Notes: a model not told the origin generated them from the sequence alone. Shown: positions 8,964-16,235, counted from the first letter of the stretch. The stretch is DNA of 64,000 nt from Solimonas sp036405815 (GCA_036405815.1 DASWWX010000019.1:22685-86684); one strand, 5' to 3'. Numbers and translations are program-made.

Positions 8964-8984
8964 AAATGAGTATGTTTCTCATTT
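8964..8984 (-). promoter_or_regulatory. Fur box upstream of the siderophore receptor
   Basis: AAATGAG and CTCATTT form a perfect 7-bp inverted repeat around a 7-bp AT-rich spacer (TATGTTT). This matches the Fur 19-mer architecture with its AATGAG/CTCATT arms. It lies 76 bp before the receptor ATG, in an otherwise very GC-rich stretch. Iron-loaded Fur is expected to repress the receptor here. No comparable box was seen before piuC at 4436-4597. Confidence 0.85.
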
Positions 8985-9053
8985 CAAAACGACGGGACGA
9001 GATCCGGCGGGCCCGGACCGCACACCGCTCGGGCCGCGGGGAACCGACGCGCC

Positions 9054-9797
9054 TCAGCCCCCGATGCGCAACAGCGAACTCGACGCCTGGGCGTTGGATT
9101 CTGCGGTCTTCATCAGCTTGACCTGCAGTTCGAACTGGCGCGCGAGACTGATCATGTTGACCATCGTCTCGGGCAGATTGACGTTGCTGGATTCCAGCAT
9201 GCCGGCGCTGAGCACATTGCCCGAAGCCGGCGGCGGCGCATCCGCGGGCTTGCCGCGCATCAGGCCGTCGGCACCGCGCGTGAGTTGATCCGGCCGCGCA
9301 CTGACGATCTTCAGACGCGCGACGGTACTGAGCGTTTCGGCGCCCTGCCCCAGCGGCACGATCGAAACGGTGCCATCGCCGCCGATTTGCAGGCCGCCAT
9401 GCGGCGGCAGCGATACCAACCCGCCGTCGGACAGCACCGGCAGGCCGGCAGCGGTGCGCAGCTGGCCATTGGCATCCAGCTGCAGGTCGCCAGCCTTGGT
9501 GTAGGCCTCGCTGCCGTCAAGGGCCTGCACCGCGAGCCAGGCATCGTCACGCAGCGCGATGTCGAGGTCGCGGCCGGTCTGCTGTATCGCCCCACCGCGC
9601 GCGTCCCAGCCTTCGTCGGCGGCGGTGGATGCCACGCGCGTCGGCAGCCCGGCACCGTTCACCGGTGCGGCGGCGGCGTTGAGCAACTGCGCACGAAAAC
9701 CGACCGTCGAGGCGTTGGCGAGGTTGTGGCTGTTCGCGGCCTGCGCCCGCAGCGTCTGCGTGGCGCCGGTCATCGCGATGTAGAGCGCGCGGTCCAT
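9054..9797 (-). CDS. flgF: flagellar proximal rod protein FlgF
   Basis: FlgF is a proximal rod subunit. The 247-residue product starts MDRALYIAMTGATQTLRAQA, with the axial motif SHNLANASTVGFRAQL, and has a GRDLDIALRDDAWLAVQ block in place of the FlgG-type NGRGFF. The C-terminus has GMLESSNVNLPETMVNMISLARQFE and a TAESNAQASSSLLRI end. It lies 25 bp downstream of flgE. Unlike the usual order, flgG does not follow; the next gene is the Fur-boxed receptor. The 165-bp gap between them shows no strong hairpin with a T tail. Confidence 0.94.
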   Translation of the reverse strand: MDRALYIAMTGATQTLRAQAANSHNLANASTVGFRAQLLNAAAAPVNGAGLPTRVASTAADEGWDARGGAIQQTGRDLDIALRDDAWLAVQALDGSEAYTKAGDLQLDANGQLRTAAGLPVLSDGGLVSLPPHGGLQIGGDGTVSIVPLGQGAETLSTVARLKIVSARPDQLTRGADGLMRGKPADAPPPASGNVLSAGMLESSNVNLPETMVNMISLARQFELQVKLMKTAESNAQASSSLLRIGG

Positions 9798-9822
9798 GTC
9801 GGTCTCGTCTCAGCGTCCGCGA

Positions 9823-11043
9823 TCAGCGGATGTTGAGCACGGTCTGCGTGACCTGATCGGCGGTCGAGATCATCTGCGCATTCGCCTGGAAATTGCGCTG
9901 CGCGGTGATCATGTTGACCAGCTGTTCGGTCAGATCGACGTTGGAACCTTCGAGCGCGCCGGATTGCACCAGACCGAAGTTGGTCGAGCCGGCCGGGCCG
10001 CGGATCACCTGACCGGAGGCATAGGTCTCGGCCCAGCCGCTGTTGCCGAGCTGCTGCAGCCCCTGCGGGTTGGCGAAGTTGGCGAGCGCGAGCTGGCCCA
10101 GCGGCGTTGCCTGGCCGTTGGTGTAGCGCGCCTGGACGATGCCTTCCTGCGTGATCTCGATGCCGGTCAGGCGACCGGCGGCATAGCCGTCCTGCGTCAG
10201 CGACGCGACGCCGAAGCTGCTACCGAACTGCGTCGAATCACCAAGCGCCAGCGTCAGGTTCATCGCCGCGGCGCCGGTGGTCGGCGTGAATCCCGCCAGC
10301 GTCAACAAGCCGTCCGATGGCGTCAGCAGCTCGCCGGTATCTGAGTACGTCAGCGCATTGAGGCCGCCGACGTCGGTGCCGTCGACCTGCAATTGCACGT
10401 TCCAGGTGTTGGCGCCGGCGTCCTTGATGAAATAGAGGTTGCCGGTATGGGCCACGCCCAGCGAGTCATACAGGGTGACCGAGGTCGTGTGGTTGTAGCT
10501 GGTTGGGTCGGTGGCGGCGAACGGCGTCGTCGCCGGCGGCTGCGCGTTGGCCGGCAGATTGATGTCGGCGTTGACGCGGGTACTGGCGGCCGGCGGGTTG
10601 TCGCCGGTGCGCAATTGCAGGTCGCTGAGCCGCGCCGTGTCGAAGCTGGTTCCGCCGCGCACCGGCGGGAACACCTGCAGGCGCTGGCCGGCAGCGTTGA
10701 CGACGTAGCCATTGCGGTCGGTGCCGAAGGCACCGGCGCGCGAGTACACCGTCGCGCCGTTGTCGGAGAGCGTGAAGAACCCTTCGCCGGACAAGGCCAG
10801 ATCCAGCTGGCTGCCGGTGGTCGTGATCGAGCCCTGCTCGAACTGCTGCGAGACCCGCGACACGCTGGTGCCGATGCCGGTGGCATTGGAGGCCAGGCCA
10901 TAGGACGAGATCGGGAACAGGTCGGCGAATTCGGCGCGCGATTCCTTGTAGCCGGTCGTATTGACGTTGGCGATGTTGTTGGCGGTGACGCTGAGGTCCG
11001 CCGAGGCGGCGTTGAGGCCGGACAAAGCAATGCGGAACGGCAT
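9823..11043 (-). CDS. flgE: flagellar hook protein FlgE
   Basis: FlgE is the hook subunit. The ATG at 11041-11043 gives 406 residues, beginning MPFRIALSGLNAASADLSVT with the NNIANVNTTGYKESRAEFADL axial block (listed here by its key part NIANVNTTGYK). The hook domain contains TTSVTLYDSLGVAHTGNLYF, and the C-terminus has GALEGSNVDLTEQLVNMI and ISTADQVTQTVLNIR. AGGAGG-like spacing precedes the start. It lies 13 bp after flgD in the flgB-F operon. The length is typical of a short-to-medium FlgE. Confidence 0.97.
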   Translation of the reverse strand: MPFRIALSGLNAASADLSVTANNIANVNTTGYKESRAEFADLFPISSYGLASNATGIGTSVSRVSQQFEQGSITTTGSQLDLALSGEGFFTLSDNGATVYSRAGAFGTDRNGYVVNAAGQRLQVFPPVRGGTSFDTARLSDLQLRTGDNPPAASTRVNADINLPANAQPPATTPFAATDPTSYNHTTSVTLYDSLGVAHTGNLYFIKDAGANTWNVQLQVDGTDVGGLNALTYSDTGELLTPSDGLLTLAGFTPTTGAAAMNLTLALGDSTQFGSSFGVASLTQDGYAAGRLTGIEITQEGIVQARYTNGQATPLGQLALANFANPQGLQQLGNSGWAETYASGQVIRGPAGSTNFGLVQSGALEGSNVDLTEQLVNMITAQRNFQANAQMISTADQVTQTVLNIR

Positions 11044-11056
11044 GGGGCGAATCCTC

Positions 11057-11716
11057 CTAGAGAATCTGTTGCACATCGGCCAGCGCCACCGGCGCCAGCC
11101 CTTCGAGTTCCAGCGACAGGCCGCCGGTGCCGAGCGCGACGCTGCGCACCTGGCCCACGGCCAGCGTGTCGAGCGCGATCTGCGACGTACCGTCGCCGCT
11201 GCGCGCCCGCAGCGTGTAGTTGCCGGCCGGCAGGCGATCGCCGTTGGCGTCGAGTCCGTCCCAGCTGAAATGGCGGGTGCCGGCCGGCTGCGTGCCGAGA
11301 TCCAGACGACGCACGACCTGGCCGCTGGCATCGACGATCTCGACGTTGAGCGTGCCGCTGGCCGGCAGCGTCGCAGCGCCGCGCAGCTCGCCCGACTCCG
11401 GCAGCCAGCCGCGATCGCTGGGCACCAGCACGCCGCGGCCGACAAGCTGCGCGGCCTGAAGCGTCTGGTTGGCGGTCAGCGACGACGACAGGCCGCCAAA
11501 GGCATCGTTGAGCTGCTGGATGCCGGAGACGGTACTGAACTGTGCGATCTGGCTCAGGAACTCGCCGCTCTCCATCGGCTTGAACGGGTCCTGGTTCTGC
11601 AGCTGCGTGGTCATCAGGCGCAGGAACTCGGCCTGGCCAAGCTCCTGCTTCTTGGTGGACGGCGCCTGCAGCGCGAGGCCGAGATCGGCGTAAGGATTGG
11701 TGGCGTCGACGGCCAT
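11057..11716 (-). CDS. flgD: flagellar hook-capping scaffold protein FlgD
   Basis: FlgD is the hook cap scaffold, discarded once the hook is finished. The 219-residue protein has the N-terminal signature QAEFLRLMTTQLQNQDPFKP and then EFLSQIAQFSTVSGIQQLN. It continues with the FlgD Ig-like/tudor module: VEIVDASGQVVRRLDLG, then HFSWDGLDANGDRLPAGNYT. The ATG is at 11714-11716, 15 bp below the flgC stop. Order, length and motifs all agree. Confidence 0.96.
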   Translation of the reverse strand: MAVDATNPYADLGLALQAPSTKKQELGQAEFLRLMTTQLQNQDPFKPMESGEFLSQIAQFSTVSGIQQLNDAFGGLSSSLTANQTLQAAQLVGRGVLVPSDRGWLPESGELRGAATLPASGTLNVEIVDASGQVVRRLDLGTQPAGTRHFSWDGLDANGDRLPAGNYTLRARSGDGTSQIALDTLAVGQVRSVALGTGGLSLELEGLAPVALADVQQIL

Positions 11717-11731
11717 GCGAGTGCTTTTCCG

Positions 11732-12136
11732 TTACTTGCCGAGCGTCAGCGTGCGCAGCGCCAGATCCTTGGCGGTGTTCATCACTTCGACGCTGGATTG
11801 ATAGGAGCGCGAGGCGGAGATCATGTTGACCATCTCCTCGACGACATTGACGTTGGGTGCGTAGACATAGCCTTCGGTATCCGCGAGCGGATGGCCGGGC
11901 TCGTAGCGCTTGGCGGCCGGGGCCTGGCTTTCGACCACACCGAGCACCTGTACCGAGGCCTCCGCGGCGCCGGGTTCGGCCACGGCCTTGAACACCGGCA
12001 GACGCGCCTTGTAGACGCTGTCGGCATCGCCGGAGACGGCGTCGGCGTTGGCCAGGTTGCTGGCGACGGTGTTGAGCCGCACCGACTGCGCGGACAGCGC
12101 GCTGCCGGCGATATCGAAGATCCGGAACGAGGACAT
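11732..12136 (-). CDS. flgC: flagellar proximal rod protein FlgC
   Basis: FlgC is a proximal rod subunit of 134 residues. It starts MSSFRIFDIAGSALSAQSVRL, followed by TVASNLANADAV. It ends with the conserved VYAPNVNVVEEMVNMISASR and YQSSVEVMNTAKDLALRTL tail. The reading frame is open upstream into flgB, but the ATG at 12134-12136 gives the recognised N-terminus and lies 2 bp after the flgB stop. FlgC pairs with FlgB in the rod, and the two are almost certainly cotranslated. Confidence 0.96.
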   Translation of the reverse strand: MSSFRIFDIAGSALSAQSVRLNTVASNLANADAVSGDADSVYKARLPVFKAVAEPGAAEASVQVLGVVESQAPAAKRYEPGHPLADTEGYVYAPNVNVVEEMVNMISASRSYQSSVEVMNTAKDLALRTLTLGK

Positions 12137-12138
12137 GG

Positions 12139-12501
12139 CTATTGCCCGGTGAGCGCGGTCAGCATCGATTTGATGCGGCCGTCGAGAAAGCCGAGGCTGG
12201 CCTGGTAGCGCAACGCCGCTTCCGCGAACTGCGCCTGCTCGGTCTGCACGTCCACGGTGTTGCCGTCGGCGCTGGGCTGCGTGGCGATGCGGTATTTCGG
12301 GGACTGCGTCGCCGCGGTCGATGCCGCACCCTGCGCGACGCCTTGCGCGGTCTGCGCCAGCACCTCGCGGAAATCCAGATCGCGCGCCTTGAAGCCCGGC
12401 GTATCGGCATTGGCCAGATTGGCGGCGATCATCTCCATGCGCCGGCGCTGGATGTCCAGAGCCTGGGCGTGAATGCCGAATAGAGCGTCGGTTGCGGCCA
12501 T
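12139..12501 (-). CDS. flgB: flagellar proximal rod protein FlgB
   Basis: FlgB is the first gene of the flgB-C-D-E-F operon. The 120-residue product contains HAQALDIQRRRMEMIAANLA and NADTPGFKARDLDFRE, the FlgB form of the axial motif, and ends in a helix with ALRYQASLGFLDGRIKSML. A strong GGAGAGGAGG ribosome site precedes the ATG at 12499-12501, and a sigma-54 promoter lies 48 bp upstream. The product is slightly shorter than the E. coli protein (about 138 residues) because of a compact middle region. Confidence 0.95.
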   Translation of the reverse strand: MAATDALFGIHAQALDIQRRRMEMIAANLANADTPGFKARDLDFREVLAQTAQGVAQGAASTAATQSPKYRIATQPSADGNTVDVQTEQAQFAEAALRYQASLGFLDGRIKSMLTALTGQ

Positions 12502-12548
12502 GCTGCCTCCTCTCCCCGCGCACGGAATGCGAGGTTCGGAGGGGGTCT

Positions 12549-12564
12549 TACAAGGCCTGTGCCA
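12549..12564 (-). promoter_or_regulatory. sigma-54 promoter of the flgBCDEF operon
   Basis: The minus strand reads TGGCACAGGCCTTGTA, a near-consensus RpoN site (TGGCACG-N4-TTGCA) with GG and GT 10 bp apart. It lies 48 bp upstream of the flgB ATG, just inside the edge of the inverted-repeat element at 12574-12844. It is the class-2 flagellar promoter expected to respond to a FleQ/FlrC-type activator. Confidence 0.82.
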
Positions 12565-12573
12565 GCAACCTCG

Positions 12574-12844
12574 CTAGGGCCTGTTAACGCCAAATGGCGC
12601 GCTGCGTTGCTGCCGGATTTGCGGCCAGGCAAGGCGCGACGAAGGAATTTGGTGGTTCCAAATGACTGAGGAGCAACGCCGCATGGCCGCAAAGCCGGCA
12701 GCAACCCTTCGGGGCGGGGCCGCTCTGGCGCATCCCGGCGTCACTCGTCGCTCCTGTACGTCCAGTACAGCACGCTCCTCGTTCCTTGGCCTGCGCCAGA
12801 GCGTCCTCCGCCGCAGCGTGCCATTTGGCGTTAACAGACCCTAG
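12574..12844. repeat. structured mobile-like element with 33-bp terminal inverted repeats
   Basis: The ends (12574-12606 and 12812-12844) are inverted copies of each other with two mismatches in 33 bp. Both begin CTAGGG and contain TGTTAACGCCAAATGGC. Inside are two further inverted pairs: about 21 bp starting GTTGCTGCCGG (near 12605-12626 and 12683-12703), and GCTCTGGCGCA with TGCGCCAGAGC. There are also small hairpins around 12650-12665 and at CTGTAC/GTACAG. The interior has no convincing reading frame, so this is a non-autonomous, cloverleaf-folding element of MITE or repeat-element type. CTAG at both outer ends could be the target duplication. The right end includes the cheV stop codon. 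Confidence 0.8.
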
Positions 12845-13782
12845 GCTGCCTGCGCCGCCGGCAACACCGCCTGCGCGCGCTCCAGCACCGCCTGCGCCAG
12901 TTCGTCGGCACCGAACTTGGCGATGAAGCGGTCGGCCCCGACCTTCTGCACCATCGCGTTGTTGAACACGCCGGACAGCGACGAGTGCAGCAGCACATAA
13001 AGATCGCGCAGGCGCGGATCGCGACGGATTTCCGTCGTCAGCGTGTAGCCGTCCATGTACGGCATCTCCACGTCCGACAACACCATCAGCAGCCGTTCCG
13101 ATGGCGGCCCGGACGCCGCCATCGCCTGCAGCTGGCGCAGCGCCTCGCGGCCGTCCGGCACCAGCAGCGCCTCGACGCCGATCGACTGCAGCACTTTCTC
13201 GATCTGGTTGCGCGCCACGCGCGAGTCGTCGGCCACCAGGATCTTGAGCCCCTCGATATGCACGCGCCGTGCCCGATCGAGCAGCGCGGCGTCCAGACCC
13301 GGCGTCTCGCCGCTGACCTCCGCCAGCACCTTTTCCAGATCGATGATCTCGACCAGTTGCTCGTGGTGGCGCGTGATCGCGGTCAGGTAGCCCTCGCCGG
13401 CGCTCAACGGCGGTGGTTCGAGCTGCGCGACGTCGACATGCACGATGCGGTCGACCTGGCTGACCAGGAAGCCCTGCACCGAGCGATTGAACTCGGCGAC
13501 GATCACGTGCGCCGCGGGGGCCTCACCCAGCGCCTCGCCACCGATCGCACGCTGCAGGTCGATGACCGGAATCACGCGACCGCGGATATCGGCGACGCCG
13601 CGGATGTGCGGGTGCGCGCCCGGCATCCGCGACAGCGGCGGACAGCGGATCACTTCCTGCACCTTGAATACGTTGACGCCAAAAATCTGGCGCGGCCCGA
13701 TGCGGAACAGCAATAGCGCCAGGCGGTTGTGCCCGGCCAGCTGGGTGCTGCGGTCGATGCTTTCCAGAAGTCCGGTGGCCAT
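12841..13782 (-). CDS. cheV: chemotaxis coupling protein CheV (CheW domain plus receiver)
   Basis: CheV links receptors to the CheA kinase and is tunable by phosphorylation. The ATG at 13780-13782 gives 313 residues. The N-terminal CheW-like domain contains QIFGVNVFKVQEVIRCPPLS, RGVADIRGRVIPVIDLQRAI and LEPPPLSAGEGYLTAI. The C-terminal receiver runs from ILVADDSRVARNQIEKVL through the phosphorylation site LSDVEMPYMDGY to IAKFGADEL. A sigma-28-type site lies upstream. The stop codon is inside the terminal repeat of the adjoining element, so the last residues may have been set by that insertion. Confidence 0.94.
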   Translation of the reverse strand: MATGLLESIDRSTQLAGHNRLALLLFRIGPRQIFGVNVFKVQEVIRCPPLSRMPGAHPHIRGVADIRGRVIPVIDLQRAIGGEALGEAPAAHVIVAEFNRSVQGFLVSQVDRIVHVDVAQLEPPPLSAGEGYLTAITRHHEQLVEIIDLEKVLAEVSGETPGLDAALLDRARRVHIEGLKILVADDSRVARNQIEKVLQSIGVEALLVPDGREALRQLQAMAASGPPSERLLMVLSDVEMPYMDGYTLTTEIRRDPRLRDLYVLLHSSLSGVFNNAMVQKVGADRFIAKFGADELAQAVLERAQAVLPAAQAA

Positions 13783-13806
13783 GTCGTTGAGTTCCGTACC
13801 CTGCGC

Positions 13807-13834
13807 GTATCGGCAGGTCACGCACCGAACTTGA
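13807..13834 (-). promoter_or_regulatory. candidate sigma-28 (FliA) promoter of cheV
   Basis: On the minus strand TCAA and GCCGATAC are separated by 16 bp, against 15 bp in the flgM promoter and the FliA consensus TAAA-N15-GCCGATAA. It lies 25 bp before the cheV ATG. The -10 is a good match and the -35 is partial. Late (class 3) expression is expected for a chemotaxis gene. Confidence 0.5.
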
Positions 13835-13867
13835 GCGCCGGCCGACAACAGCAGCCGCCGGCCCGTC

Positions 13868-13883
13868 TGGCACGTCGCTTGTA
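13868..13883 (+). promoter_or_regulatory. sigma-54 promoter of flgA
   Basis: TGGCACGTCGCTTGTA is the best RpoN match in the window: the -24 half is perfect, the spacing is correct, and the -12 half is TTGTA. It ends only 11 bp before the flgA ATG, so the predicted transcription start falls at or beside the start codon. This implies a leaderless or almost leaderless mRNA unless a downstream start is used. Confidence 0.82.
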
Positions 13884-13894
13884 AGACCGGAGCC

Positions 13895-14614
13895 ATGGAT
13901 ACCCGCAAGCACCGCTGGATCGTGAACACCGGCGCCGGCCTGTTCGCCGCGCTGGCCCTGTCTATGGGCCTGCCCGGCCCGGCGTCCGCGCAGGACGATA
14001 CCGAGCCGCTGGAACGGCTGCGCAGCGTCGCCCGCGCCGCGGTCGCCGCCCAGGCCGCACCCACGGCCAGAATTGAGGCCGACGCACTGGACCCGCGGCT
14101 GCGGCTGCCAGCCTGCGCCGAGGCACCGCTCGCCCAGGTACCGGCACAGCGTGCCGCCACCGTCACCGTCGCGCTGCGCTGCGACGCCCCGGTGCAATGG
14201 ACCGTGCACGTGCCGGTGCGCGTGCGTGATCTGCGACCGATCCTGGTGCTGAAACAACCCGTGCGCGCCGGCGAGATCGCCGGCGACGAGCACTTCATCG
14301 TGCAGGAACGCGATGTCGCCACCCTGCCCTTCGGGCATCTCGACGATCCGGACGCCCTCCGCGGCCGCCAGTTCCGGCGTGCCCTCGCCGCCGGTGCCGC
14401 GCCCGCGCCCGCCGACCTGGAGGCGCCACGCTGGGTACAACGCGGCCAGCCGGTGCAGATTCGCGGCCGCGCCGGCGGCATCGAGGTGCGCGCCGAGGGC
14501 AAGGCATTGGCCGACGGCGCCGCCGGTCACCGCGTGCGCGTGGAAAACCGCGGCTCGCGCCGCGTCGTCGAAGGCGTGGTCGCCGCGCCCGGTGTCGTCG
14601 AAGTGGCGCTGTGA
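13895..14614 (+). CDS. flgA: flagellar P-ring assembly chaperone FlgA
   Basis: FlgA is a periplasmic chaperone for FlgI polymerisation. The 239-residue protein has a signal peptide (MDTRKHRWIV, a hydrophobic core, PASAQD) and a CpaB/SAF-like C-terminal half. Recognisable blocks are LRLPACAEAPLAQVP and LVLKQPVRAGEIAGDEHF, then QPVQIRGRAGGIEVRAEGKAL. It diverges from cheV across 112 bp. A sigma-54 site ends 11 bp before this ATG and GGAG lies only 2 bp before it, which is unusually tight. An in-frame GTG at 13922 is a weaker alternative because it shortens the signal n-region. Confidence 0.93.
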   Translation: MDTRKHRWIVNTGAGLFAALALSMGLPGPASAQDDTEPLERLRSVARAAVAAQAAPTARIEADALDPRLRLPACAEAPLAQVPAQRAATVTVALRCDAPVQWTVHVPVRVRDLRPILVLKQPVRAGEIAGDEHFIVQERDVATLPFGHLDDPDALRGRQFRRALAAGAAPAPADLEAPRWVQRGQPVQIRGRAGGIEVRAEGKALADGAAGHRVRVENRGSRRVVEGVVAAPGVVEVAL

Positions 14615-14715
14615 CACGCCCCCTGAACCTCATCCGTGAACACCACCCGTGAACGCCGCCGCGACCACCGCTGAAGCCCCTGCCGACCGCGTCGCGGAAA
14701 CGGCGGCGGTCGCCC

Positions 14716-14742
14716 TCAAGATTTGCGAACGGCCGCCGATAA
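14716..14742 (+). promoter_or_regulatory. sigma-28 (FliA) promoter of flgM
   Basis: TCAA, 15 bp, GCCGATAA: the -10 element is a perfect FliA consensus with canonical spacing and the -35 differs by one base. It lies 34 bp upstream of the flgM ATG. FlgM is the anti-sigma-28 factor, so this is the expected autoregulatory loop. Confidence 0.85.
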
Positions 14743-14776
14743 CCGGCTCGGGGAGTCAGCCCCGCAGGAGTTCGCG

Positions 14777-15085
14777 ATGAGCCACAAGATCGAATCAACC
14801 GGCCTACCGGGTGCCGTATCCACGCCCCGCAGCGTGCGCGGTAGCGAGGGTGCGTCGGTATCCGCATTGCCGAGCGCGCCGCGCCAGCGCGACGACTCCC
14901 TGCGCCTGACCGACGACGCGCGTCTGGTCACCGACATCCGCCAGGCCGCCGCCGGGATCGGCGACGTCGACGCCGGCCGCGTCGCCAGCCTGCGTCAGGC
15001 GATCGACAACGGTCAGTACCACGCCGATGCCAGCGTGATCGCCGCCAAGCTGCTGCGCGTCGAATGGCAGCTCGCCGCCGCCTGA
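14777..15085 (+). CDS. flgM: anti-sigma-28 factor FlgM
   Basis: FlgM binds FliA until the hook is complete and is then exported. The 102-residue product ends with the conserved sigma-binding region: DSLRLTDDARLVTDIRQAA, then VDAGRVASLRQAIDNGQYHA and ASVIAAKLLRVEWQL. The N-terminal 45 residues are low-complexity and probably disordered, as is normal for FlgM. I chose the ATG at 14777 because CAGGAG precedes it. An in-frame ATG at 14723 falls within the sigma-28 promoter, so it would lie upstream of the transcription start. flgN follows 29 bp later. Confidence 0.9.
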   Translation: MSHKIESTGLPGAVSTPRSVRGSEGASVSALPSAPRQRDDSLRLTDDARLVTDIRQAAAGIGDVDAGRVASLRQAIDNGQYHADASVIAAKLLRVEWQLAAA

Positions 15086-15114
15086 ACCCCACACTTGCAT
15101 CCCACCCCGACGCC

Positions 15115-15534
15115 ATGACCCCGCCGACCGCCGCCGAACGCCTGCGCAGCAACCTGCGCCAGCATCTCGACAGCCTCGGCCTGCTCGCCGAGTTGCTGCA
15201 GCAGGAACACACCGCGCTGAGCGGCGACGATCCCGGCGCGCTGGAACAGATCACCCGCGCCAAGGCCAACGCCGCCGAACACCTGCACACGCTCGGTCGC
15301 GAACTGCAGGCCTTGCGCACGCCCGACACCGCACAGTCCGCCGACTGGACCGCCGTGCAGGCGCTGGCCGGACGCTGCCAGTCCGCCAACGCCGCCAACG
15401 CGACGCTGCTCGACCTGCGCACCCGCAGCGTGCGCAGCCGCTTGCAGGTCCTGCGTGGCCCGCCGGTGGCCACCGTCTACGATCGCAGCGGCAGCGCCTA
15501 CGGCGCCGGCTCGCGCCGTCTGGGCCTGGCATGA
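15115..15534 (+). CDS. flgN: flagellar export chaperone FlgN family
   Basis: FlgN holds FlgK and FlgL in the cytoplasm before export. The 139-residue, mostly helical protein has LRSNLRQHLDSLGLLAELLQ and EHTALSGDDPGALEQITRAK near the N-terminus, the leucine-rich helices of the FlgN family. It ends in the family's proline/glycine-rich YDRSGSAYGAGSRRLGLA type tail (YDRxGxxxxxxxxR). The ATG at 15115 gives the recognised start. Its stop overlaps the PilZ gene start (ATGA). Sequence similarity in this family is low, so position after flgM is a large part of the assignment. Confidence 0.85.
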   Translation: MTPPTAAERLRSNLRQHLDSLGLLAELLQQEHTALSGDDPGALEQITRAKANAAEHLHTLGRELQALRTPDTAQSADWTAVQALAGRCQSANAANATLLDLRTRSVRSRLQVLRGPPVATVYDRSGSAYGAGSRRLGLA

Positions 15535-16235
15535 CCCCGCTGCAGGCCGGCGAGCGCGATTCCCGCGACCGCGCGCGCCTGCTGGCGCTGCTGCACCGGC
15601 TGCGCCTGCGCCGCATCGCCTTGACCGCGCAGCCGGACCCGCATGCCAGTCGCAGCTACTGCACGCGCCTGCTGGCCGTGGACGCCGAGGCCGCCGCGCT
15701 GCATCTCGACGCCCTGCACCCCGAGCCCGCACCCGAGCTCCAGGCCGGCCACGCGCTGCACCTGCGCGGCCGGCTCGACGGCGGCTTGCTGCGCTTCGAA
15801 TGCCGCTTCACCGGCCTGGCCATCGATGACCACGGGCCGGTGTTGCGCGCCGCGCTGCCGGAACGGATCGAACTGCTGGAACAGCGCGCGCTACGACGGC
15901 TGACCCTGCACGCCGCACCGCAGGGCCCGACGCTGGACCTGGAACACGCTGGCGGCCACAGCGCCGCGCATCTGCTCGATCTGTCCGCGCAGGGCGCCGG
16001 CGCGCTGGCGCCGATCGACGCGACGACACCGGTCGGCAGCACACTGCGCTGCCGCTTCGAAACGCCCACCGCCCTGCGCATCGACGCCGAGGTGCGCTCG
16101 CGCAGCGTGCGCGGCGCCTGGCAGCGCCTGGGTCTGCGCTTCACGCGGCTGCGCCGCGACGAGGAAGAACGCCTGATCGCGGCGCTGTTGCGCCTGGAAC
16201 GCCACGCCATCCGCCGCCGACCTGCCCTCGCCTGA
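15531..16235 (+). CDS. YcgR-like flagellar brake protein with PilZ domain
   Basis: This is a probable cyclic-di-GMP-responsive brake that acts on the flagellar motor or switch. The 234-residue protein has a YcgR_N-like beta-rich first half (residues about 10-115) and a PilZ domain after it, with RRLTLHAAP as the arginine-containing first motif and LLDLSAQGAGAL as the D-x-S-x-x-G motif. The final helix ERLIAALLRLERHAIRRR is basic. It overlaps flgN by ATGA, forming flgM-flgN-ycgR. The N-terminal arginine motif is not the full RxxxR seen in strong binders, so affinity for cyclic-di-GMP is uncertain. Confidence 0.75.
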   Translation: MTPLQAGERDSRDRARLLALLHRLRLRRIALTAQPDPHASRSYCTRLLAVDAEAAALHLDALHPEPAPELQAGHALHLRGRLDGGLLRFECRFTGLAIDDHGPVLRAALPERIELLEQRALRRLTLHAAPQGPTLDLEHAGGHSAAHLLDLSAQGAGALAPIDATTPVGSTLRCRFETPTALRIDAEVRSRSVRGAWQRLGLRFTRLRRDEEERLIAALLRLERHAIRRRPALA

